Source: Eucommia ulmoides (lineage: Eukaryota > Streptophyta > Magnoliopsida > Garryales > Eucommiaceae). Taken from it: 64,000 nt of DNA. Made by a program: the position numbers and the translations under genes. The notes beneath the pieces were generated by a model. It had not been told where the DNA came from. It did not search any database and was given only the letters and a program-made list of their open reading frames with translations. The stretch spans positions 36,469,534-36,533,533 of the forward strand of contig CM028330.1 of NCBI GenBank assembly GCA_016647705.1. Reading direction: 5' to 3'. Below, piece after piece: positions 17,627 to 29,830 of this stretch. The number at the start of each line of letters is the position of its first letter. Position 1 is the stretch's first letter.

Positions 17627-19300
17627 AAAGTATTCTTGACACTATTTTAAGAAGAGATCAAGAAGTTGTTGAGGAACAACTAAGAAGAAGGAAGAAGATA
17701 AAAGAAGGAGAATATGGAAAAACACTTAGGGAAATACTATTCTCCTAAGGTAGGTAAGTTCCCTTAAACTCCTCCTTAATTTTGTTGTTTAAGTAGCTTT
17801 ATATTACTTGTATATGATGTTCATGGGTAGTTCTTAGAGGTTTAGTTCATGTACATAGTGTAAATAACATGTTTTGTGTCAAGAACATCAAGAACACTAT
17901 GTTTTGTGCATAACATCTTTGGCTCTGTCAAGAACATATGAAATCGAATTCCAATGAATCTAAAATAAACTTCCGATGAAGGATTACTAACTACTAAAAA
18001 CTAAGATTTACTTTTACTGTACTAGCCCAGATCATAGCCTGGCCCATATCTCAGGCTTATGGACTCGTACCCTATTTATACTATCATGTCTAGACTCTTG
18101 TAGCTAAAAGTCGGAATAAATGAAGGACCTCTATTCCTTCGGGGATAAGTGTACATCTTCTTTAGAAATATTTTTGTCTTCTTAGTTACAAGTAGGATTG
18201 GCACCCTATATATATTACTCGGTCGAGACCCTTACGGCTAAAAGTCGAAATAAAGGAAGGACCTCTATTTCTTTAGGGATATGTATGCACCTTATTCAGA
18301 AATGTTTTCATCTTCTTAGTTACATGTATGACTGGCATGTATATTTTATATTTTCTCATCTTTGGACTAATAAAGTTAACCTTAACACTAAACTCGCCTA
18401 AACAAGTAAGTTCGGTTGGAGTGTTCTTGACAAAATCAAACGTGCATATCCATTTACCATTTGTGTCATTTTTTTTTTTTATCTTGTCTTAAATAAAATA
18501 AAATAAAATAAAAAAGTAAAAAAATATAAAAGGAGTTTTTCACATAAGAGTTTTCAATATGAAAAAACTTGGTGTTTACTCTAAAAAAACAAACCTTTTG
18601 TCTTTGTAAAATGTTTTTATAAATAAATATATAATAAACTTTGCCTTAAATAAACAAAAAAAAGAAATAAAAAGAAATAAAATAAATAAAATCATCTTGT
18701 GGTGAACTACGTTTTAACCTGATTCTTGGTAAAGACCAAGATACGTAGGCAACCTCATACGAGTTCAGTTGTCTGTTTAAATAAGATCATCTCATAGTGA
18801 GCTACGTTCTAACCTGATTCTTGGCAAAGACCAGGATATGCAAGCAACCCTATACGGGTTTGATTGTCTATTTAAATAAAATCACCTTGTTTTCTTACAT
18901 AAAAGTACATAAAAAAGACAAAAAAACATTAAAAAATGGGAATTAGTATGTTAACCGAAACTGAAGGAAGTTACTTGGACTTGTTTAAAAGTAACGATTT
19001 ATTTAGACTTAGGTATCGTCTTCGGATGGGTGTCTTGGGTGTTTAACACCTTCTCCGGCATAATTGACCTCCGAACTATAAAGAAATATTTGGTAAAGAC
19101 CAACTATTTTGTGATTTAAAACTTGGTCCATTTTAAAATAAAAATGATTTGAAAAAATCTCGGTAACCTAACAAACCATTTAACTCAATGTTACATGGAA
19201 ACTCTATTTTTTAAAATAAATCATGGCCTAAAGAATGTTTCAGAACTAGTGCCTAGAAAACCCCTGAAACTAGTTTTTCTAAAATGAACAGATTTTTGAG
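17627..19300 (+). mobile_element. Probable continuation of gypsy LTR/3' region
   Basis: It contains two tandem duplications: period 134 bp (CTAAAAGTCG at 18104 and 18238) and about 107 bp around GAACTACGTTTTAACCTGATTC / GATACGTAGGCAACC (18703 and 18809). It then has the GTGTTTAACACCTTCTCCGG block typical of Ogre/Tat LTR ends. The right boundary is not clear, and I cannot exclude that a second element is included. Confidence 0.4.
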
Positions 19301-19423
19301 GATGTTGAGAGTGGGGAAATGAAACCTTGTTTTGCTTCTTCTCGTTCTCTTCTTTCTTCTTTTTCAAAATTCGGGTTGCATCAACGACTGTCATTCATTA
19401 TCGAAGAATAAGTAAAAGACAGT

Positions 19424-20600
19424 TTAGAAGAATAAAAGGGAGGGGGCCCTACCATGTTCCTCGAATGACATAGCCAAAAAAGGCAGTTCGGATCCCGGCG
19501 AGGAACCAAACTCGGAATCCAAAGGATCAAGTGCCCCAGTGGAGACAATGAAGAAAAGGTCAAATGAATTGGCCTTGAAGGAAGTGAAGTCTCTTTTAGC
19601 CTCGGGAATCACCGACAAAAGATAAACAACATCCTCCTCCACCTTTCTTAGGGGAAAACGAGAAGGATACACTGCAAAAGAAAAGAAAATCATCAAAGGA
19701 GCTGCCCATTACAAAAATAAAAGTAAGGGATCAAACTTATGTAGGGATGATGATCACCTCCTCGTTGGCCTTATCATCTCTCACAAATAGCTCCCAAGAT
19801 ATTTTCACTAAGACCCACTTGCTTTTCCATCTCAGATCGCTCTCTAGGATCCCAACAATAAGTCGCCTACTCCGGGTCTAGAATTGATACCAGCAGTCGA
19901 ATGGCCTTGTGTTCTTGGAAAGCTGGTAAAAATAGAAGAACAAGAGAACCAAAGGACGCACGTCATTCTGTAAGCATAGAATGGTGAATCCCACCATCAA
20001 CCTTCATGCATTGGGTACCACCTTCGAGGGTGCCAAGTTAACTATCATGGAGGAACTCGCGAAGGAAATGATGAAGGAGAAAGCATACCCCACCAAGAAA
20101 GATGTCAGAGTAGAATGCGGTGCAATAAGACGAACATTGAAGCACATTATACAACAACTCCAGAGCGATTAAGACCACTTGAGGAGGGATAAAAAGTCCC
20201 AATGCATCTCATGGACTTGAGCACTCCTCACCAGCAGGGCCTCCTCCTATTCGTGCGCTCTCTCAAATGCTCGAGCTACCGTAGAAGCAACCCCAGATTT
20301 AGAAGTAGGATGATGCTAGACCTTTGCCGGTCTCGCCCCCTCTCCGTCACCTCGGACAACCAATGGATCGGCTAATTCAACACCGTTGGCAATCAAAAGT
20401 CAAATGCATAGCCTCACCGGGGAACCCTGTGAGTATCACCTCAACTCTCGGCAGGGGCACCCTGGATGACAATCCAGCCATGTCATCACTAATGTAAAAT
20501 TTGGATAACGGCCCAACCTCGTCACCACCCTTGTTTCCTAAGGAATGGGACCAAGACTCGAAGTCTCTTGCCATTATTAAATGTTCAAATTGGGTGCAAC
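19424..20600 (-). pseudogene. 'Putative gypsy-type transposon' protein (Transposase_28-like) remnant
   Basis: On the minus strand around 20040-19970 the frame reads NLAPSKVVPNAWRLMVGF, then PLVLLFFYFYQLSKN. This matches the conserved core (LxPxQLxPNxWRxxxGF ... F...FxL) of the plant protein family annotated as putative gypsy-type transposon. Upstream, 20577-20380 gives an N-terminal-like stretch ending GFPGEAMHLTFD. Downstream, after a TTTTGCAG acceptor-like site (about 19679), an open frame to 19424 encodes an acidic/serine-rich end. Several stops and frame changes break it. The function of this family is unknown; it travels with gypsy elements. Confidence 0.55.
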
Positions 20601-20649
20601 AAAAAGCTCGGAGACAAAGATGATATCTGAAAGAATGCAATGAGAGAGT

Positions 20650-22078
20650 TCAAAGAGCGGTTGACTGACATAGGTTGTAAAGAATTATGACCGTTGTAGA
20701 AGATCGGTCAACCGACAGAAGGGTAGTCGACCGATGACTACAGATCTAGTCAATTTTGATTGTTTTGATTTTCGAGATCTTCTACCCAAATCCTACGATT
20801 TTGAATGTTAGAAGATCAAAGTTTTAGGAAATTTGAGTATATTTCAATTGTATATCACATATTTTGAAGATCCTATTAATTAGTCCTTATATTAACTGAT
20901 TCTTTGAGTTGAATTGGTAAAACTACTTTCTATATTTAAGGATTATGAAGCAAAAAAGTTTTGGAGACCAAATTGAGTTTTTTTCAAAGAGTATTTTTAA
21001 ATGAAATACATCTATTTTGAAAGTGTATATAAAGTGTCATTAATGGACTTATGCTTTGAAAAATAATCGTTAAAGGATTTGTTCGAAATCTATATAATAA
21101 GACATGCGAATTTCAATTAAACAAATCAAGAATAAAGAGTTTAAATCAGCCTTTGCTTAAAAGAGAGTGTGATTTTGTAGAAATATGTTTAACTGATTTT
21201 GAAATTGCTTTGGATCGAGGTGCGAAAAAGAAAAAGCTTTCATCACCGGTGAGATCTTTCCAAGTTAATTTATATGCTTTTCTTATATGATCTAATTGAT
21301 ATATCTTTATTTAACTTGAAATATTTGTGATTGAAAAATCATTTTCTAGCTTGAATAACTCGAATATCTTAAGAAACAATTTTTGCCTGCAAAATCTGAT
21401 TATATAATATTGTGTGCTTTAATTGAGTTAAATCAGATTTATTTTCTCACGTAGTTCTATCACGTGGTTTCGGGATATTAATTGAGAATAATTTGTATCG
21501 AGGTGGTAAAAGCTCCTGTGGGAAGAAAATTGTTTTTTTATATTTGTGAGTGTGAGTGGATTAGACATATTTAGGACGGTGTTTAATCAAGGTTGTTAGG
21601 TTTGATCTTTAACCTGTGAAAATGATTAGGTTTGATTCTTCCTGTAATAGAATTATGTTAGTCTTTATCCTGGTAAAAAAAAATAAGGTTCTTCCTGAGC
21701 CTGTGAAATAAAAAATTATAACGCTTTGATTATGAGCCTGTGAAAAGAATTAGGTTAGTATTTAGTCTATGAAAAAGATAGTAAGGGTTTGATTTCTACT
21801 TGGAAAAAGAATCTGGGATTAGTGAATTGTGAAAGCCATGTGGAGCTCGGGGGACTAGACGTAGGTAAGAGATGCTTAACGAACTAGGATAAATCATTAT
21901 GTGTTGCTTCTTTATTTCTGGTTGTTTGGTTGTGCACTTAGTTACATACGTCTCCACTCTAATAAAAGATAATATTCAATTAGGAAAATTGATAATTTGT
22001 GTGCTTGATGATTTAATTGGTTTAAATTTTTTATCATTATCCAATTTACCCACTTTTGGATAGATCTATGGGCCAACA
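20650..22078 (+). mobile_element. Long LTR (family L), copy 3, 5'-truncated
   Basis: It aligns with copy 2 from the W-box zone (GGTTGACTGACATAGG) through the stem-loop zone (21600-21830) to the terminus TATGGGCCAACA at 22078. The first 500 or so bases are missing. No PBS follows. Confidence 0.7.
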
Positions 22079-22700
22079 TTTATGAATTTATGCAAGGAGA
22101 ACATGAGAAACAAAAACATAATATAACTTCTCCCCTTTTACCATCTTAAAAAGTGGAGATGAATGATCAAAACATCTATTATAAGTTCCAAGTAATTACT
22201 TATGATAAGTTCGGAAAATAATTTTTTTGTGAAAATTATTTTTCTTGGAAAGAATATTTTTCAAAATCATAGTTAACTTTTTGAAATTTATTTTTCAACC
22301 CTTTAAGATTGTAAAAATATATTTCTCAATATAGCTCAAAAACAAATTTTATACCAATTTAAAACATCAACATTTTCATATAAGATTAATAATCAAATTT
22401 AATAAACAATTGATAAGAAATACTATTTATATGGATCATATTGAGACAATGAGAGTTTAAACATAAATGATCAACATATACATATAGTAGAGCTAATCAA
22501 ACCATTATCCAAAATGATAAAACCATCCACAAATCTAAATAATACTAATTGTACATCTCCAAACCTACCTTACAATTATAAATCGAAATAAGTTTGAGGC
22601 TTGTTCAAATAATATTACAACTTAAATAATAGTTCACTAATAAGGTCTGGGACCAGAAAATGGATAATACGAGTTAAGAGAGCTATCGTATGGAGGTGGT
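22079..22700. other. A+T-rich, no recognised feature
   Basis: This lies between the end of LTR copy 3 and the degenerate minus-strand coding region. Nothing beyond A+T-rich sequence is seen. Confidence 0.4.
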
Positions 22701-22757
22701 TGATGATATGAGCTTGGTTGACCGACTATACTGGGAGTCATCTGCTGATAATATGTG

Positions 22758-23900
22758 TTAGACGGGTCGGATGTTCTGGATGGCATGTGCGCACCATATG
22801 GTTGAAAATTTTACATCACCCCGTATAAATGTTCCAATGAATTTTCCATTCTTCCTGTCCTCATATCCATTGAGGTTAACATGCTCCCAACTTGAGTGAA
22901 GATTCAATCGAGCCTTTCGTTCATCCTGTTGAGCCGCCAATCAACTACTTCGGTATATTGCTGAAAGTCATCAAATTGACTCTGTAAGTTATCCATTCTT
23001 TGATACACACCTCTGAACCCTATTTCCTCTTCGTTTTTCTCAACCTTTATTTCTCTTTCTTCTTCTCTTCTTTTAAGCCATCTATTCCCCACAAGTTCAT
23101 AATCCATTAAAATCACATTATTTTCATTTAAATGAAATGAGTACACCATAACATATGCAAGACACTCTTCATCAATAGGGATCCCCAAAGTTTCCAATTT
23201 TTTTTAATAGCATTACCATAAGGCAGGACACGAGAAGACACTTCTAATTGATATCTCATATGCTCAAACATAAGATATGAAATATCAATATTTGTTCCAT
23301 TTAAAATTGATAATTGAAGATATACATCAAAATCAATAACGATCACATGATTCCCACCTTGAGGGGTAATAGAGTAAGTGATTATGGAGTAGAGAATCCT
23401 ATTTTCTAGACTAAGAGACCTAGCCTTGCCATTAGTAACATCTAAATTTCTTCGATCTTGATTAACGTTAAAGTTTTAGAAAATCCGATATGAATTATTT
23501 AATAGAAAAATGCCCCTTTTATTAATCCAAAGAATTTATGCAAACTCTTCAAGTGACAAATTAATATCTACCCCATTATCAAATGAATGAAGACTATCAT
23601 CCTTAATCGTCAAATTAGCATTAAACATTTTTACCCAATGTGAGAACCATGGGTTGCTTTGTGATTAAAAAAAAAGAGTCCATCCCAATCTATTAAATCT
23701 TTCCTCAAGATTGATGTGATTATTTATCAAATTAGCACACTCTACTAGCCTACCACAAATAACCATTTTATTAGTAATCTCTTCATTGTATTTGTTTCTT
23801 ATTTTCCTTACTCGTAAAATGTAAGTCATCAAAGTCGGGTTTTTTCTTGTTCTTACCCTTCCTTGAGGCATGCTTAACCCCCATAATTGAAAAATCAAAC
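22758..23900 (-). pseudogene. Retroelement-associated ORF, degenerate, family uncertain
   Basis: Several minus-strand frames join into a protein-like trail. It runs from NHINLEERFNRLGW (about 23690) through DISYLMFEHMRYQLEVSSRV and LPYGNAI (about 23290-23210) to SFHLNENNVILMDYELVG and a coiled-coil-like charged end (EEREIKVEKNEEEIGF, RVYQRMDNLQSQFDD-like, 23100-22900). The SSRVLPYG stretch resembles the plant 'putative plant transposon protein' domain found in retroelement ORFs. Frameshifts occur at a poly(T) run (about 23200). It lies downstream, in transcription direction, of the gag at 25060. I am not sure whether it belongs to the same element. Confidence 0.4.
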
Positions 23901-24399
23901 ACTCAAATAAGGATATTTCTAACCCTAATACCCAATCTTAAGACAACCAAGAGATTGTGGAACACTACCAAATCAAGCAAAAAAAGAAAAATAGATCTAA
24001 CTTAAATGTTGAACAACCCTTGGATGACTTGAAATCGTGAAATATACCTTCAGAATGCTTAGATCTAACTCAAAAGTGAAGCAATCTTCAAGTTTGGTTG
24101 AAGACTATCAGTTCTAGGTACATGGATTTTGGAGAGAAAGTTAAAGGTCTTGGTGAAATGAAGAAAATGACCTAGGTTGGGCATTAAATCCATCAACAGA
24201 CGGTTGACTGACCCTTTATCTTAAAAAAAAGCCTTCAAGAATTGATTGCCTTTTTACAGTCGACCGGATACTTGGTTGACCGACCGACTAAGCCTAATTT
24301 TTTACCTTTTTGTTTTACTCACAACCTTATTCATTTCTCAATTGATCCAGATAAATATTTATTTTAAAAACTCATTTTGAAACGTTAAATTAACACACA

Positions 24400-25440
24400 C
24401 AACTACTCAACAAATATAAATATAATTAGTAGAAAAATGCGATGCATTTGTCTCCCTAACAAAATTTATATATTTATACTTTAGGAAATATGACTTACTT
24501 GATTTGTCCTTGGGAGCCATTGGTGTTTGTACCTTTGTTTGATTTTCAACACGAGTCTCTTTTTCTTTTATAACAATTGATTGATTATCTGCTTGTTTTA
24601 CTTTAATAATGTCATCATTTTGTAAGGTTATCTTTTGATCATCTTTAGTAACAGTCTCTTTGTGTTTTTGGGACATTTGGAATTGATTGGTCTTGTTACG
24701 ATCCACAATGATTTTATACACCATCTTCTTCCAATTCTGAATTTATACTTGTCTTCGGTGATAATTATTACTTTCTCTCCCATATTGAAGTTGTGGCTTT
24801 CTGAACCTTTCCCTTTAAATCTTTTCATATTATATTGATTCATTCTTCTTAGTTCAACAAATCTTGCATTTTTCTTTTAAAATTAATTTGTGTTCATCCT
24901 TCTTGGTTAGACAAATCTACCATTCATACCTGCATGGAAATTTTCTTCTCTAGGTATTTAGTTATTTCTGGATCAAATTGGGTAACCATGCAATTGGCAA
25001 CACCACTTTTCAAGGTGACTAATTTTTCTGCAATAAAAACATTTAAAATTATTCAAGAGCTTCTTAGGATATTCAATTTTTTATACAGGAGCACGATATC
25101 GATATTGATGCTGAGAAGCTAACTTAGGGTCTACTGGTTTTTCAAAAACTTTAGTTTTCTCAATATTCTTAAATTTATCAACAGCCTCATTGAGCTTTTT
25201 TTGAGTGTTCTCAAGTGAGCGTTCCAAAAATTCAGTAATTTCAAAATATTTGTCTAAATTCTTCTTTTTAAGATATTTGGAAGTATTGAACTTTTTGTTT
25301 TCAAGAGTATCAATTGTTTGTCAAAACTTTTTCTTTATCGAAAACATATGTGAGAGCAATCAATTTCTTAATAGCCATATCAGCAGTCTCATATCACTAT
25401 CTCTATCATTCTCACCAATGGAGTATTGATTATTAGAAAA
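24400..25440 (-). pseudogene. Copia-type gag remnant with zinc knuckle
   Basis: Reading from the PBS at 25539 leftward on the minus strand, a broken frame gives a lysine-rich gag-like stretch and then, near 25050, a zinc knuckle CFYCRKISHLEKWC (C-x2-C-x4-H-x4-C). After further stops, 24843-24410 reads NFNMGEKVIIITEDKYKFR and more basic sequence. Position next to a PBS and LTR supports gag. It is heavily mutated. Confidence 0.6.
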
Positions 25441-25526
25441 GGTAGGGGATTCACATAAAATATTTTTCTCAGTGCAATCAATTTGATCGTGTTAGCTAGG
25501 ATGTTAAGCGTATTTAACTAAAACTA

Positions 25527-25539
25527 GCTCTGGTACCAA
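25527..25539 (-). other. Primer-binding site of the family-L element
   Basis: The minus strand reads TTGGTACCAGAGC right after the LTR end (CTAACA), one change from TTGGTATCAGAGC, the usual initiator tRNA-Met complement. It fixes the transcription direction of LTR copy 4. Confidence 0.75.
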
Positions 25540-25540
25540 T

Positions 25541-27638
25541 TGTTAGCCCACAGATCTACCCAAGAAGGAGGGGAATTAGGTATTTACAAAAATTTAAACA
25601 AATAAATTACCAAACAAACAATCATTAAACTTTTCTATCCAATTTTTATCTAGAGTTATAGAGGAAACGTATTTATCTAAATGCACAACCAAACAAATAT
25701 GGGTAGAGAAATTGAATACGCTGATTTATCTTGGGTTGGCCAAGCTAACCTTGAGCTCCCGCGTAAATATTGCAATCCTCTAACCCTAATTCCTTTCCTA
25801 GGTAGGAACCAAACATTTTCAATCATTTTCATAAGCTAAGGAGTAACCTAATTCTTTTTCCACGGTCAGTATCAAACCTTTATATTTTTCTTTTACTAGA
25901 TTGAGAAAGAACCTAGTTTTTTTTACAAACTAAGAATCAAACCTAACTATCTTTTTACCAGGATAAAGATTAACTTAATTCTATTACAGGCAGAATCAAA
26001 GTTAATCTTTTTACAGGCTAAGAATCAAACCTAAACCCTAATTAGACACCAGCCCAATGTGTCTAATCCTCTTACACTCATAAATATAAAATATATATAG
26101 TTTCTTTCAACAAGCGCTTCTACCATCTCAATACAATATATACTCAATTAATGTTTCGATATATAATGTGATAGAACTATATGAGAATACAAATCTGATT
26201 TAACTCGATTATAGCACAAAGATAAAATGAATAAGATTTCGCAGACAAAAATCATTCACAAGATTTTTAGGATATTCTAAATAGAAAATGATTTTTCACA
26301 CAAAAATACTACAAGCTCAATTAAAAGATATAACTCAATTAAATCATAATTAATTTTGATTAAGTAAACAAGAAAAATCTCACCGAGATTTCTTTTAGAA
26401 GATCGAACATAAGACTCAAACCCGGTATAGCAAGAACAACGTTCTTCAAAGCAAACTTTTTCTCTAAAAAATATTCTCAGCAAAATGATACTTTGTTTAT
26501 AAATATGGCTGATTTAATCTCTTGCTCTTCATTATTGTTTTGTTGAAATGCAGGTCTATATTTATAGATTTCAAACTATGCCTATAACGACTATTTTTCA
26601 AAACATAATACCATTAAAGTCACATATCGACCCCATACAAGATATTTTTTTTAATTATGAAATATTTGACTAACAAATACTCTTTGAAAAGCTTAATTTA
26701 GTCTCCAAAACTTCTTTGATTTAAAATCCTTAAATATAGAAATGAGTTTTACCCGTTAAATTCATAGAATCAATTAATATAAGGACTAATTAATATGATC
26801 TTCAAAATATATGATAGATATATGAAATCTACTCAAATCCTCTTAAATAAAATTTTATAACGTTCAAAACCATAGGATTTGGGTTGAAGATCTTGAAAAA
26901 CGATTTAGTTAAATATGCTAAAAACTGTCCAATCGGTCGACCCCTATATACTTGGTCAACCGGATGTATTTGCAACAATTCGTTTTTCAATCGTTGGCAA
27001 TATGGTCAGTCAATCACACATCAATTGCCTTTGCAACTCTTTGTCAACTGGATACCTACTTGGTCGACCATTCAAGATAGAAGCTAAAACTAAAACCTGT
27101 TGATCTCTCCAATCTATTGACCCTTTTGTCGATCAACTGTTGGACCAAAAGCTCCCCATTCAACGTACCACTTTTTCCATTCAACTGGCCACTTGGTTGG
27201 TCAATTATCTGGCCCTAAATTTCTTTACTTTCCATTTTAAAAATATTTTCTTTGATCAATACTTTATGGAAAACATTTGGACTCTTAAATTTATCACTTC
27301 TGACTATAATACGCATAATTAATTGAGTTAATAAATGTCGTGCATGATCCTAATTAGGTTTCATTAAGAGTATAAAAATATTGAGTTTTTTTTATCTAGA
27401 AATTAAAAAATAAAATAAAATCTTTTTTGCTCCAAAAAAATCTTCAACATCTTCACTTGCAGCCATCTTGAGTCCTTTGTTAAATGTCATCTTTGAAACT
27501 CATCATCACGCATTATTTTTGAAATTAAGCATTTTTCTCATTTGCTCAAACGAAACTCAATTCTGAAATCACTCAATAAAAACATTAATTCCGTCAAACA
27601 TTAACGTTAATTTGTCCATTAAAACATATGGGTCAACA
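25541..27638 (-). mobile_element. Long LTR (family L), copy 4, between pol tail and PBS
   Basis: Ends are TGTTAGCCCACAG (25541) and GGGTCAACA (27638) on the plus strand. On the minus strand its upstream neighbour is a copia RNase H tail (28625-27690) and its downstream neighbour is the PBS and gag. The LTR is complete (2098 bp), with the stem-loop zone at 25790-26040 and W-box cores at 26930-27210. This copy anchors the family as Ty1/copia. Confidence 0.8.
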
Positions 27639-27689
27639 ATATAAAAAATATGCATTATTAATATTTGAGATTGTAATTTTACAGACAAA

Positions 27690-28625
27690 ATCCATTCATA
27701 CTATAGCCAATCGGTACAATATCTAATACCCATCTTTTCAAGATGTCGATCTAACTGTTGTAAAATTATTGTCTTAGTGAATGGATTTGCCACGTTACCC
27801 GTTATGTCTACTCTCTTATAGTCAACATCATTTATCCTAATAATCTTGTGAATCAAATGGAAGCACTACTCAATGTGTTTGGATTTATGATAAGATCTGG
27901 GTTCCTTTGCTTGAGCTATAAGACCATTGTTGTTACAATACAAATGTATTAGTGACTTAATGGTTGAAACCACTCCAAGTTCAGTGACAAACTTCTTAAT
28001 CAATACACCTTTATTAGTTGCATCGATGCAACAATCTACTTAGCCTTAGAGTGGGATTTGCAGTTGTACTTTGCTTGCAAATCCTTCAACTAACGGCCCC
28101 ACCATTTAGGATAAATACATATACTCAAGTTGACTTCCTATCATTCACATTGAATTGGAAATCCGAATCAATTTAAATGTAAGCCCTTAGTTCCTATTCT
28201 CTATAGACTAGAAATGTATTATTAGTCATTTTCAAGTACTTGAGGATAGATTTCACAACCATGCAATATTCTAAACCTAGATGTGTCTGATATCTGTTAG
28301 TCAATCCAACAACAAAAATGATATCAGACCTGGTACATAGCATCATATACATAAGGCATCCAATTGTCAAAGCATATAGAATCCTACGCGTTGTATTATT
28401 TTTCTAGGAAGAACAAGAACTCTTTTTTTGAGAGAGGTTGCTTTGGTAGAAAACCCTTTTGGAATTTGCCATGCTGAATTGATCCAACACTTTTTCTATG
28501 CACCTTGATTGGGATAAGCAAAGCATCATTTTGGATCTATCTATATAGACCTTTATACCTAGTATACAGGATGCTTCTTGGAAATCCTTCACGGATAAAG
28601 TTTGAGAAAGTCGCACTTTTGTAGC
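27690..28625 (-). pseudogene. Ty1/copia polyprotein C-terminus (end of RT and RNase H)
   Basis: Minus-strand frames give the RT/RNase H junction EASCILGIKVYIDRSK (28560), YALTIGCLMYMMLCTRSDI, SILKYLKMTNNTFLVY and NDRKST. LNGGAVS follows, and near 27950 LYCNNNGLIAQAKEPRS then YHKSKHIE. The end is NPFTKTI and LEKMGIRYCTDWL, a typical copia terminus, closed by a stop near 27700. Multiple stops and frameshifts are present. The upstream RT catalytic part is missing because other LTR fragments start at 28640. The tail leads straight into LTR copy 4. Confidence 0.85.
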
Positions 28626-28639
28626 TGCTAATATCCCTA

Positions 28640-28766
28640 GGTTATTTCCAATCTAAGGTAGAAATTCATCCCTCCAAACCTCGGTCTACGTTTGTCTAAT
28701 TTTGCGCTTTAGACCCGGTATTTTTCAAAATTAAAACGAGCGGGACAAAATGCGGTGTTGTCTACC
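28640..28766 (-). mobile_element. Gypsy LTR start fragment
   Basis: The minus strand reads TGGTAGACAACACCGCATTT from 28766, a variant of the TGTAGACACCGCATTTTG start at 13900. It breaks off where the copia pol remnant begins. Confidence 0.5.
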
Positions 28767-28769
28767 ATA

Positions 28770-28985
28770 ATATTGAGCAAGTAATTAAGAACAATCTCAC
28801 TGGGATTTGTTTAAAAAGATCATAGGAAATACTCAAACCCGAAAATAGCAAGAACACTGATTTATTCAAAGAAAACGTTTTCTCTTGAAAAATACTCTCA
28901 GCAAAATAACTCTCTCTTTATGAATATAGCTGATTAAAACTCTTGCTCTTGATTGTTTTAATTGAAAACTGTAGGTCAAATTAAA
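28770..28985 (-). mobile_element. Family-L LTR scrap
   Basis: It matches 26370-26560 of copy 4 in order: CTCAC(T/C)G(G/A)GATTT, ACTCAAACCCG, ATAGCAAGAACA, AATA(C/T)TCTCAGCAAAAT and ATGGCTGAT-like. Confidence 0.7.
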
Positions 28986-29004
28986 ACTCACTAGGATTTA
29001 TTCT

Positions 29005-29830
29005 TGGGTGTAAGCCCTATACTCAATCTTGTATTTATACATTCATTGGTTTTTATCTGTTAAATTACAATTTCAAGTACTAATAAAAGATATTTTTGAT
29101 ATTATTCTTAAATCACATCAATATTATTCTAGACACTGGATATAAGATTGAAAATGTCTTAACCTTTAATGTGATTAAAATGTGGAGGCCATAAACATTT
29201 GGTAACTTGTATCCTAAAATATTGCTAGACGGTATTGGATTGTTAAAATAGTTTTTTAACAATCTAGGCTAGCTTTTGGGGTATTTTCTCTTATGATAAT
29301 AATGAGTCTCAACCATTAGTATGAGATATCAGAGCAACCACAAGAGGACTTATTAGTGTTGCAAGAGCATGATGTGATTTTTCAAGATATATCACATGGT
29401 AGCTATATTATGATTGCACTTAAGATCTTTAGACTGCATGTATTGTATATTACATATATGGGTTGCTATACTTTGATAATACCGAGTGTTATATTCTAAC
29501 CATGAAACTTCAAAGGTATTTATTAGTTATGGTGAAACATATATGTGAATATACGAATATGTAAGATATGATTTATTACTCTTAGTAAAAAGAGGGTTCT
29601 ATGTGATTGGATCTAATATAATTTAGTTAACACTCTCACTAGATTAGTGTGATTATTGTGTTTTTTGAAAAGAATATTATTTGTTTTGAACTGGCCCAAA
29701 ATTTGACTCCAAGAAAGAAAATGGTATAACCAAAAGATTCTAGAGTTCGGAGGTTGGTTATCCCTGGCAAATGTGTTAGAAACCCCAAGATATTTGTCCA
29801 AACATAGTACCTTTGTCGAATAAAGTTAAA
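29005..29830. repeat. Dispersed repeat R1, copy 1
   Basis: It aligns in the same orientation with 43433-44170. Shared blocks are TGTAAGCCCTATA.TCAATCTTGTA, GGTATTGGATTGT, AACAAT(C/T)TAGGCTAGCTT, GAGTCTCAA.CATTAGTATGA and GGTTGCTATACTTTGATAAT. No coding or boundaries are recognised. Probably part of an LTR retroelement. Confidence 0.75.

Noticed and set aside
19981-20172. 63-residue plus-strand open frame
   Set aside because: It is antisense to the Transposase_28-like remnant, which has the recognisable residues.
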